64,000 bases of DNA from contig OZ007582.1 in NCBI GenBank assembly GCA_963931925.1, positions 21,634,224 to 21,698,223 of the forward strand. The letters are read 5' to 3'. Shown in pieces: positions 13,101 to 25,700 of the stretch. The notes beneath the pieces are model-generated. The model did no database searches and had not been told where the DNA came from. It was given only the letters and a program-made list of their open reading frames with translations. Origin of the DNA: Onchidella celtica (taxonomy: Eukaryota; Mollusca; Gastropoda; Systellommatophora; Onchidiidae). The translations under genes and the position numbers were made by a program. Numbering within the stretch: the first letter of the stretch is position 1; each line of letters begins with the position of its first letter.

Positions 13101-16100
13101 ATTGATGTATTATATTCGTCTACGACCATGATGTAAATAAGTATATGTGAGGAATGTGGAAGTCCTTGATACTGTATATAGCAATGTGCGCCATGAGCGA
13201 TAGATGGAAGTTAGCTTCATGGATTTGTAGCGAGAGTGAGTAGGGTGTAATACGGTGGAGGTGTTACCGTAAGATGTTGGTGAGTGAAATGTGAACTATT
13301 GTGTGTACGCTTCATGAGTTGTAATGAGGGGTGAAGTGATTAGAAATGGTATGGTATTATACCAATGTAATGTTATTTTTGTAGGTGCCGGGGTCGGGCC
13401 GAAGAGCCGCCTACGGTGAGCACAGGGGATAGGCCGGCATAGAGCCGAAGGCCACACATAGGCCAGGAGTGAAGCTGTCGGTGTAGGACAGTCGCAGCAC
13501 ATGAGTCGTGGCAGTCTGGCCACAGATAGGGATGTATATATGATCGTGAATGTGCTATTAAGATGTACTACTGTGACATGGATGTATTACTGTGCGAATG
13601 AGATATTCATGTGAATTGAAGTATTAACGTGTTATGGCCACGTGAGGTGTATAGGAGGCTAAAGTGTATTGCCATAGGGAGGCGCTATTGAGAGACTGTG
13701 GTGTGAAAGAATACTAGTGTGTCATTAAGACCCTGAGTGGAGAGGCTGAGGCCGAGATGTCTTTAGAAGTAATTACCGGGTTGTGGACCCGAGGAAGTGT
13801 GCTTACGGAAGAAGGCCGTGGACGGCAGTTAACTTGAAGAATATAATGTATGTATGTAATTGCACTGTTATCCTTATCTTTATATTTATGTTTAATAAAT
13901 GTGTGATTCTGATGGGTTGTTCTGTTAAGTGTTATACTTGTTCGTTCGTGATTGTTGTCCTGTTATAACCATCGCATCTCCCAGTCTGGGATTTGTGACA
14001 TTGACTACTGCCTAATATAATGTTTGTTAATCAAATCATCACTAGAAAACGTTTCGTAAACCTTCATCTCTGCTTCAACTCGTGTTTGTTTGTTTTTTTC
14101 TACTATAGGTCCCGACTGCCCCGTCAAGATGCCCTAAATCTATTCCTAACCGTATCCTTCTCTACTGGTAAGCCTTTGATTTTTCTGTTGAAGAAATAAA
14201 GCAAAGGATTTGGGGATAAGGACAGGGTTAGGGATAGGTTTAGGGCCGACACGTGCAGCCTTTCATGTGGTAAGGACCAGACCTGAAAAATGTGCCGAAG
14301 CAGAGGGCTGGATACTCTCATATTAAAGCTTTTATGTAAATGGTATGCTACTTATTTTGGCATTGATTTTAGGAGCAACATTTCTTGTTTGATTTGACAA
14401 TGGTTGAGGGAGGATGCACGTGTGTGTTATATTCATGTTTTTAAATAGCTCAGTGACCGGTGAAGAAAGGAATTTTCATTCAATCTCGAAGTCGGGCCTA
14501 AATTGCTGGAGTGACTGGATTGGGCCTCCGTCTGATTAGGGTCTTTTGAGTAGGTGGTCTGGACGGTAGGAGCTCTTTCAAGTGTTTTATTCTTTTTTTT
14601 TTTTATCATCATTTTTTATCCGGCCACTAAGAAAATTTGCCCATATCTGTCTCTTTAAAATTCATGTAACAGAGCCCATGCCTCGTTTTGTGCTAAGGCA
14701 CACCTGCCTCCATATTAGTACCTTTTTGGACAATTGCTTTACTCTTCAACAACAGTCGAACCATCAAAGCAGACAAATGGACAAAATAAGCACAACTTGA
14801 TTGACCCTACAGTGATTCTCGCTATGTCAATTTCTCCCACATGGAATGGGTTTCAGCCAACTCAAGTCTACTATTTGTTCATCTACAGACAAGGAGCAGA
14901 GAAAACAATGAACTCTCAATCCTCAATACATACAGAGAATCCAACACAACCGCCAGATAAATATATTATGGCTTGGTTGCGTATCAGATACCGACAATGC
15001 GACGTCTTAAAGGAAAATTATTATACATGTAGAAATAACATCATTGATATACGTTACTACATACCTCATACTGATGACAGTGATCACAATTCCTGTCACA
15101 GTTTTTTTCATCTTGCCTTGCAGCTGAAGTAATAAGGAAAAGAGAATTGCTACACGACATATATTTTGTTCTCTTTCATATTGGTAGTCCACATGTCCTT
15201 ATCGAAGATAATAATGGAGATAATAGTGAGAAAAGGAAGATTAATTTCAAAGATTATCTAAAATGCAATTCTTTAGTGAATTGTCACACTATAATACTAT
15301 ATTATTGAGATCAGAATGAAGATCTTCACACAAAATTTAGTTTTACTAACCTTTGGCACAGAGCATTATGAAAATTGTCAACTGAATTCTAATTTTAAAT
15401 TTAGAATAAATGCCTATGTGAAAATGGAATAAATTCTAAAGCGTATAGAGCACAAAGACGAGATTACTTTTTCCTTGGTTCTGTAGAAAGTTATTAAACG
15501 GGGCTTCAGGCACTGGTGAGACAGAAACAAATCTGTCTCATTATGTGATCCAGAGGGAGTTCAAGTCTAAGTTAAAACCGACGCAAAACAGCATTGACGC
15601 AATGCATTTCTAGACTCAGCCAATTACAACATTTTAAAGTATCATCAAGCTTAGAAATCATGATTTGGTTCAATGTTTTACTTGTGTAAAGTCATTCTTG
15701 ACACCAGTGCAAAAGACTACGTTTTTAGTAAGCTACACGTGGCTCGTACGTCTGGGTGAGAACATGTCGATTTAGTTACAAAATATCAAATTTTCAAAAA
15801 TCGGGGCAAACGATACTTCATTGTCTTTAGAATGGACAACACAACCCCGTTTCCTTGTCTGAAGCATAGACGTCCGTGACAAAAAGTGTTTTAGTAACCC
15901 AACCCACCCACCAAAAGTCACGATCATAAATTTTCGAATGCCATTTTCTCAAAAGTTGATTTTTCATGGGGGTAGTGATTTTATAATCTCAAAATCTCAA
16001 CATCTATTGAAGCCAGAGCTCTGGAATTTGGCATGAACTTAGAGATATAAAAATTATAGGGAACTGTCTATTTTTTGTAGAGTTTGCTAAACAAATTATA

Positions 16101-16686
16101 TATATTATAGCTAATTACTTGTAAAGTGAATATGTAATTTCCGGCATATTTTGAAAAGGCAATTTTTCAAAAATAAAAAAACAATGACGGGACAAATAGA
16201 AGACTAAAATTATAGAGTTCCCCACACGGTCATTTGGAGTATCATTATAGAGTTCCCCACACGGTCATTTGGAGTATCATTATAGAGTTCCCGACACGGT
16301 CATTTGGAGTATCATTATAGAGTTCCCTACACGGTCATTTGGAGTATCATTATAGAGTTCCCTACACGGTCATTTGGAGTATCATTATAGAGTTCCCTAG
16401 ACGGTCATTTGGAGTATCATGATAGAGTTCCCTACACGGTCATTTGGAGTATCATTATCAAAAAGAATTTTGATTGTAGCTTTCTTAGATTCAGAGATTT
16501 TGAGATTATAAAATTATGTCTCAAAATCCAATATGGCCGCCATTACCACCGCAACGACAAGTGAAATTCCAAATTCAATTAATCGATACACATTAACTTA
16601 CCCCTACTTAACGGGTTCTTACATCAATTCACTAAATTTGGTCCCAATAAAAAATGTTGTTCTCTGAGTAGGACGCCCCCTTAAAG

Positions 16687-16726
<40 letters not shown>

Positions 16727-19700
16727 TGTCTGTCTGTCTGTCTGTCTGTCTGCCCCCAACCCCCACCCCCCTACATTTCCCCCATTAACATTCTTTGACA
16801 ATGAATGAATGGCAATTGCAACTTTCATCCAGTATTTATCACATTTGGATAATTCGTGTTTTTCAGGTGATTTTTAGACATTCAAATAAATTTAGTACCA
16901 GTGAATTGACTTTTTTTTTTTTTTAAATTCTTTCAGATACTTCTAAATACGAGGACATAATTATTTCGATGAAAACATTGATGATCATGACGGTACAACA
17001 TTCTGTCGTTGATACTAAGCTTAGAACAGCACTATTATTTACAATGATACATGTATTAAAGATACTGGAGAAGAAATAATTTTCTACCTACCTGTTTCCC
17101 AACGTCTTGCTTCACCTTTTTGTAACGACCAGATTCGGTGTTATTTAAGAACTCCAAGTCAAGCTGCACGAAGTTAAAGGTAATCTCTATATGGAAAGTA
17201 AGCCTCGCACCTGCTGAAAAAAAGGTTGAAACTTTAAAGAACAATGGGTTTTACTACACTGACAGGGTAATATATTTTCAGACTAAACATAGGTTTTCAT
17301 TTGCACTGAAACGGAAACGGCAAGGAAAACGCCAAAAAAACTTCAAGTAATGAAAGAGATAGAATGCTTTCATGCCGTCTCCGTATGGAAACTACTATTT
17401 GATAGATTTTTGACAGTTTTCTTCTTTTTTTTTAAAAATAATGGTTGATCTTTCAGGTGTTATTTTACCGGAGGTTAGGGATTTTGCTTCATCGCCAGAT
17501 GTGTCCGAGACTGATGGTTCATCGTCACATGTATTAGTGGCAAGGGTTGTTGTTTCATCTGTTGATGTATCTGTGGAAAGCATTGTTGTTTCATCTGTAG
17601 ATGTATCGGAGGCCAGAGGTTTTATTTCATCTGTAGATGTATCGGAGGCCAGAGTTTTTGTTTCATCTGTAGATGTATCGGAGGCCAGAGTTTTTGTTTC
17701 ATCTGTAGATGTATCGGAGGCCAGAGTTGTTGTTTCATCTGTAGATGTATCGGTGTCCAGAGTTCTTATGTCATCCGTAGATACATATATGGAAGGCATT
17801 GTTGTTTCATCTACAGATGTATCTATAGCCACAGTTGTCCTTTGTTTTGTAAATGAACCTGCCTCAACTGATGTTCGTACATCTGTAGATGTATCAAATG
17901 GAAGGGTAGTTGTTTCATATTTAAACGTATATTTGGCCAGGGTTGTTGTGTCCTCTGTTGATGAATATGTGTCAATGGTTTCTCTATCTCCCGTAAATGT
18001 ATCTGTGGCCAGGGTTGTTGTGTCGACTGTTGATGAATCTGTGACCATGATTTCTCTGTCACATGGATATTTAACTGTGGCAAGGGTTCTTGTTTCATCT
18101 GTAGATGTATCTGTCTCCACTGCTGTTGTTTCATCTGCAGACGTATCAATGGCCATAGTTATTGTTTCATCTGTAGATGTATTGATGGAAAGGGTTCTAG
18201 TTTCATCTGTAGATCGATCTGTGGCCAGTGTTATTGTTTCACCTGTAGATGTATCTGTGGAGAGAGTTTTTATTTCAACTGTAGATGTATCTGTGGCCAA
18301 AGCTCTTGTTTCATCTGAATATATTTCTGTGGAAAGCGTTTTTGTTTTATCTGTAGATGAATCTGTTTCCAGCGTTATTGTTTCATCTGTAGGCCTAGAT
18401 TTATCTGTGGCCTGAATTGTTGTTTCATCTGTAGATGTATCTGTGGCCAGAGTTGTTGTTTCATCTGTAGATGTATCGGTGTCCAGAGTTCTTATGTCAT
18501 CCGTAGATGCATATATGCAAGGCATTGTTGTTTCATCTGTAGATCGATCTGTGGCCAGTGTTATTGTTTCATCTGTAGATGTATCTGTGGAGAGAGTTTT
18601 TATTTCAACTGTAGATGTATCTGTGGCCAAAGTTCTTGTTTCATCTGAATATATATCTGTGGAAAGCGTTTTTGTTTTATCTGTAGATGAATCTGTTTCC
18701 AGCGTTATTGTTTCATCTGTAGGCCTAGATTTATCTGTGGCCTGAATTGTTGTTTCATCTGTAGATGTATCTGTGGCCAGAGTTGTTGTGTCATCAGTAG
18801 ATGTATCTCTGGGCAGAATTGTTGTTTCATCTCTAAATGTATCTCTGACTAGAGTTGTTGTGTCTTCCCTAGATATATCTGTGGCCATGATTGTTGTGCC
18901 ATCTGTAGATGTATCTGTGTCCAGACTTGTTATGTCACCAGTAGATGTATCTGTGGCCAGAGTTGTTGTGTCATCCATAGATGTATCTGTGGCTTGAGGT
19001 GTTGTGACACCAGTAGATGTATCTGTGGCCAGGACTGTTGTGTCATCCGTAGATGTATCTGTCGTCAGAATTGTAGTGTCATCCGGAGATGTATCTAGCG
19101 TTATTGTTTCATCTGTAGGCCTAGATTTATCTGTGGCCTGAATTGTTGTTTCATCTGTAGATGTATCTGTGGCCAGAGTTGTTGTTTCATCTATAGATGT
19201 ATCGGTGTCCAGAGTTCTTATGTCATCCGTAGATGCATATATGCAAGGCATTGTTGTTTCATCTGTAGATCGATCTGTGGCCAGTGTTATTGTTTCATCT
19301 GTAGATGTATCTGTGGAGAGAGTTTTTATTTCAACTGTAGATGTATCTGTGGCCAAAGTTCTTGTTTCATCTGAATATATATCTGTGGAAAGCGTTTTTG
19401 TTTTATCTGTAGATGAATCTGTTTCCAGCGTTATTGTTTCATCTGTAGGCCTAGATTTATCTGTGGCCTGAATTGTTGTTTCATCTGTAGATGTATCTGT
19501 GGCCAGACTTGTTGTGTCATCAGTAGATGTATCTCTGGGCAGAATTGTTGTTTCATCTCTAAATGTATCTCTGACTAGAGTTGTTGTGTCTTCCCTAGAT
19601 ATATCTGTGGCCATGATTGTTGTGCCATCTGTAGATGTATCTGTGTCCAGACTTGTTATGTCACCAGTAGATGTATCTGTGGCCAGAGTTGTTGTGTCAT

Positions 19701-22700
19701 CCATAGATGTATCTGTGGCTTGAGATGTTGTGACACCAGTAGATGTATCTGTGGCCAGGACTGTTGTGTCATCCGTAGATGTATCTGTCGTCAGAATTGT
19801 AGTGTCATCCGGAGATGTATCTAGCGTTATTGTTTCATCTGTAGGCCTAGATTTATCTGTGGCCTGAATTGTTGTTTCATCTGTAGATGTATCTGTGGCC
19901 AGAGTTGTTGTTTCATCTATAGATGTATCGGTGTCCAGAGTTCTTATGTCATCCGTAGATGCATATATGCAAGGCATTGTTGTTTCATCTGTAGATCGAT
20001 CTGTGGCCAGTGTTATTGTTTCATCTGTAGATGTATCTGTGGAGAGAGTTTTTATTTCAACTGTAGATGTATCTGTGGCCAAAGTTCTTGTTTCATCTGA
20101 ATATATATCTGTGGAAAGCGTTTTTGTTTTATCTGTAGATGAATCTGTTTCCAGCGTTATTGTTTCATCTGTAGGCCTAGATTTATCTGTGGCCTGAATT
20201 GTTGTTTCATCTGTAGATGTATCTGTGGCCAGACTTGTTGTGTCATCAGTAGATGTATCTCTGGGCAGAATTGTTGTTTCATCTCTAAATGTATCTCTGA
20301 CTAGAGTTGTTGTGTCTTCCCTAGATATATCTGTGGCCATGATTGTTGTGCCATCTGTAGATGTATCTGTGTCCAGACTTGTTATGTCACCAGTAGATGT
20401 ATCTGTGGCCAGAGTTGTTGTGTCATCCATAGATGTATCTGTGGCTTGAGATGTTGTGACACCAGTAGATGTATCTGTGGCCAGGACTGTTGTGTCATCC
20501 GTAGATGTATCTGTCGTCAGAATTGTAGTGTCATCCGGAGATGTATCTAGCGTTATTGTTTCATCTGTAGGCCTAGATTTATCTGTGGCCTGAATTGTTG
20601 TTTCATCTGTAGATGTATCTGTGGCCAGAGTTGTTGTTTCATCTATAGATGTATCGGTGTCCAGAGTTCTTATGTCATCCGTAGATGCATATATGCAAGG
20701 CATTGTTGTTTCATCTGTAGATCGATCTGTGGCCAGTGTTATTGTTTCATCTGTAGATGTATCTGTGGAGAGAGTTTTTATTTCAACTGCAGATGTATCT
20801 GTGGCCAAAGTTCTTGTTTCATCTGAATATATATCTGTGGAAAGCGTTTTTGTTTTATCTGTAGATGAATCTGTTTCCAGCGTTATTGTTTCATCTGTAG
20901 GCCTAGATTTATCTGTGGGTTGAACTGTTGTTTCATCTGTAGATGTATCTGTGGCCAGAGTTGTTGTTTCATCTATAGATGTATCGGTGTCCTGAGTTCT
21001 TATGTCATCCGTAGATGCATATATGCAAGGCATTGTTGTTTCATCTGTAGATCTATCTGTGGAAAGGATTCGGGTTTCATCTCTCGATATATCAGTGGCC
21101 AGAGTTGTTGTTCCATCTGTAGATCTATCTGTGGCCAGATTTATTGTTTCATTCGTATATGTATCTGTGTTCACGGCTATTGTTTCATCTGTGGATGTGT
21201 CTGTGGACAAAATGGTTGATTTATCAGAAGCCAAAGTTCTTGTTTCATTTGTAGATATATCTGTGGCTAGGGTGGTTGTTTCGTTTGTAGATGTGTAAGT
21301 GGTAAATGTTGTTGTTTCATCTGTAGATTTGCCAATGGCAAGGGTTGTGGTTTCATCCGTAGATGAGTCAGTGGCAAGGTTTGATGTTTCATCTGTAGAT
21401 GCATCTATAGAAAGCGTTATTGTTTCATCTTTAAATGTATCTGTGGTCAGGGTTGTCCTTTCTTTTGTAGATACATTTGTGGCCAGGGTTCTTGTGTCAT
21501 TATCCGTAGATGTATCTGTTGCCAGGGTTGTTGTGTCATCCGTAGAGACATCTGTGGCCAATGGCATTGTGTCACCCGTAGATGTATCTGTAGCCACAGT
21601 TGTCCTTTGTTTTGTAAATATATCTGCCTCAACTGATGTTCGTACATCTGCAGATGTATCAAATGGAAGGGTGGTTGTTTCATATTTAGACGTATATTTG
21701 GCCAGGGTTGTTGTGTCCTCTGTTGATGAATATGTGTCAATGGTTTCTCTGTCTCCCGTAGATGTATCTGTGGCCAGGGTTGTTGTCTCGAGTGTTGATG
21801 AATCTGTGGCTATTATTTCTCGGTCACATGGATACTTAACTGTGACCAGGGTTGTTGTTTCATCTGTAGACGTATCTGCATCCAATGCTGTTGTTTCATC
21901 TGAAGACGCATCAACGGCCATTGTTATTGTTTCATCTGTAGATGTATCTGTGGAGAGGGTTTTTATTTCAACTGTAGATGTATCTGTGGCCAGATTTATT
22001 GTTTCATCTGTAGAGCTATCCATGGAAAGGGTTGTTGTTTCATCTGAAGGTGAAACTGTGGCCGTGGCAGTTGTTTCATCTGTAGATGTATGGGTGGCTA
22101 GTGTTGTTTCTTCTTCTTTAGATGTATCGGTGGCCATGGTTGTTATTTTATCTGTATATGTATCTGTCACCATGCTTATGGTTTCATCTGTAGATGTATC
22201 TGTCACCAGTGTTATTGTTTTAACTGTGGATGTATCTGTGACTGGGGTTTTTATGTCATTAGTTGACGTATCTGTGGCGAGGGGTGTTGTTTTATCTGTG
22301 GATATATCTATGGCCAGGGCTGTTTTTTCATCTGTTGATCTAACCGTTGACACGGTTGTTGTTTCATCTGTAGATTTGTCAGTGACAATGGTTGTTTTTT
22401 CATCGGTAGATGTGTCAGTGGCAATGGTTGTTAATTCATCCGCACACGTATTTGTCGCCAGAGTTGTCTCATTCGTCACTGTATCTGTGGCCAGAGTTGT
22501 TGTGTCTTCCCTAGATATATCTGTGGCCGGAGTTGTTGTGTCATCCGTATATTTATCTGTGGCCAGTGTCGTTGTGTCATCCATAGATGTATCTGTGGCT
22601 TGAGATGTTGTGACACCAGTAGATGTATCTGTGGCCAGGACTGTTGTGTCATCCGTAGACGTATCTATGGCCATGATTGTTGTGTCATCAGTAAATATAG

Positions 22701-25700
22701 CTGTGGCTAAAATTTTTGTATCATCCGTAGATGAATCTGTCGCCAGAGTTGTTGTGTCATCCGGAGATGTATATGTGGCCAGATTTATTTTCTCATGCGT
22801 CGATGTATCTGTGGCCGTGGTTGTTGCGTCATACGTAGATGTATCTTTGGCCAGACTTGTCGTTTCATCTGTAGGTGTATCTCTGGGAAGAACTGTTGTT
22901 TCATCTTTATATGTATCTTTGCTCATGGTTGTCCTTTCTTTTGTAGATATATCTGTGGATGGGGTGTCATCATCGATAAATGTATGTGTGGCCAAAGTTG
23001 TTGTGTCATCCGTAGATGTATTTTTAGCCAGACTTGTAGTTTCATCTGTAGATGTGTCTGTGGCAAAAATTGTTGTTTTATCTATCAATTTATCTCTGGC
23101 TAGAGTTGTTGTGTCATCCGTTGATGAAACTGTCGCAAAATTTGCTGTGTCATCCGTAGATGTGTAGGAGGCCAAAGTTGTTGTGTCGTCCGTAGATGTA
23201 TCTTTGACGAGAGTTGTTGTGTCATCCGTAGATGTATCTTTGACGAGAGTTGTTGTGTCATCCGTAGATGTATCGGAGGCCAGAGTTACTGCATCGTCCG
23301 TAGATGTATCTTTGACGAGAGTTGTTGTGTCGTCCGTAGATGTATCTTTGACGAGAGTTGTTGTGTCATCCGTAGATGTATCTTTGACGAGAGTTGTTGT
23401 GTCGTCCGTAGATGTAGCTTTGACGAGAGTTGTTGTGTCGTCCGTAGATGTATCTTTGACAAGAGTTGTTGTGTCGTCCGTAGATGTATCTTTGACGAGA
23501 GTTCTTGTGTCATCCGTAGATGTATCTGTCGCCAGAGTTGTTGTTTCATCTGTAGATGTATATGTGACTAAAGTTGTTGTGTCATCCGTAGAGGCCAGAG
23601 TTGTTGTGTCATCCGTTGATGTATCTTTGACGAGAGTTGTTGTGTCATCTGTAGATGTATCTGTGGCCAGAGTTGTTGTGCCATCAGTAGATGTATTTGT
23701 GGCCAGAGTTCTTGTTTCGTCTGTAGATGTTTCTGTGGGTAGAGTTGTTTTGTCATCCGTAGATGTATCTGTCGCCAGAGTTGTGTCATCCGTAGATTTA
23801 TCTGTGGCCAGACTTGTTGTGTCACCAGTAGATGTATCTGTGGCCATGATTTTTGAGTCATCCGTAGATGTATCTGTGGCCAGGATTGTTGTGCCATCCG
23901 TAGATGTATCTGTGGCAATGGTGGTTTTTTCATTTCTTGACCTATCTGTTGCCGGGGTTGTTGTTTCATCTGTAGATGTGCCAGAGGCAGTGGTTGTTGT
24001 TTCATCTGTATATGCACCTAGCAAAAGCTTTGTTGTTTCATCTTGAAAAGTATCAGTGATCATGGTTGTCCTTTCCATTGTAGATATATCTGTGGAGGGG
24101 GTATCATCATCCGTAGATGTATAAGTCGTCAGAGTTGTTGTTTCAAACGCAGAGGTATCTTTGACTAGAGTTAATGTGTCATCCGTAGATTTATCTGTGG
24201 CCAGAGTTAATGTTTCATCTGTAGATGTATGTGTGGCCAGAGTTGTTGTGTCATCCGTAGATTTATATCTGGCTAGAGTCGTTGTGTCATCCGTAGATTT
24301 ATCTGTGGCCAGAGCTTTTGTGCCATCGGTAGATTTATCTGTAGCCAGAGTTCTTGTTTCATCTGTAGATGTTTCTGTGGGTAGAGTTGTTTTGTCATCC
24401 TTAGACTTATTTGTGGCCAGACTTGTTGTGTCACGTGTATATATATCTGTGGCCAGTATTGTTGTGTCATCTGTAGATGTATCTGTGGCCAGAGTTCTTG
24501 TGTCATCTGTAGATGTATCTGTGGCCAGGATTGTTGTGTCGTCCATAGATGTATCTGTCGTCAGAGTTGTCGTGCCATCCGTAGATGTATATGTGACCAG
24601 ACTTGTCGTGTCACCAGTAGATGTATCTGTGGCCATGATTGTTGTTTCATCTGTAGATGTATCTGTGGCCAGGAGTGTTGTGTCATCCGTAGATGTATCT
24701 GTGGCCAGAGTTTTTGTGCCATCCGTAGATAAATATGTAGTCATGTTGGTTTTTTCATCTGTTGCCGGGGTTGTTGTTTCATCTGTAGACGTGCCTGTGG
24801 CAATGGTTGTTGTTTCATCTGTAGATGCACCTAGCAAAATCTTTGTTGTTTCATCTTTAAATGTATCTGTGCTCGTGGTTGTTTTTTCTTTTGTAGATAT
24901 ATCTGTGGAGGGGGTGTCATCATCCGTAGGTGTATGTGTGGAGGGGGTGTCATCATCCGTAGGTGTATGTGTGGAGGGGGTGTCATCATCCGTAGGTGTA
25001 TGTGTGGAGGGGTTGTCATCATCCGTAGGTGTATGTGTGGAGGGGGTGTCATCATCCGTAGGTGTATGTGTGGAGGGGGTGTCATCATCCGTAGGTGTAT
25101 GTGTGGAGGGGGTGTCATCATCCGTAGGTGTATGTGTGGAGGGGGTGTCATCATCCGTAGGTGTATGTGTGGAGGGGGTGTCATCATCCGTAGGTGTATG
25201 TGTGGAGGGGGTGTCATCATCCGAAGGTGTATGTGTGGAGGGGGTGTCATCATCCGTAGGTGTATGTGTGGAGGGGGTGTCATCATCCGTAGGTGTATGT
25301 GTGGAGGGGGTGTCATCATCCGTAGGTGTATGTGTGGAGGGGGTGTCATCATCCGTAGGTGTATGTGTGGAGGGGGTGTCATCATCCGTAGGTGTATGTG
25401 TGGAGGAGGTGTCATCATCCGTAGGTGTATGTGTGGAGGGGGTGTCATCATCCGTAGGTGTATGTGTGGAGGGGGTGTCATCATCCGTAGGTGTATGTGT
25501 GGAGGGGGTGTCATCATCCGTAGGTGTATGTGTGGAGGGGGTGTCATCATCCGTAGGTGTATGTGTGGAGGGGGTGTCATCATCCGTAGGTGTATGTGTG
25601 GAGGGGGTGTCATCATCCGTAGGTGTATGTGTGGAGGGGGTGTCATCATCCGTAGGTGTATGTGTGGAGGGGGTGTCATCATCCGTAGGTGTATCTGTGG

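Noticed and set aside
15065..15123. Cysteine-rich reading of the 59-nt exon
   Set aside because: Its phase does not match either neighbouring exon. The chosen frame completes the SEA strand before GSLIV.
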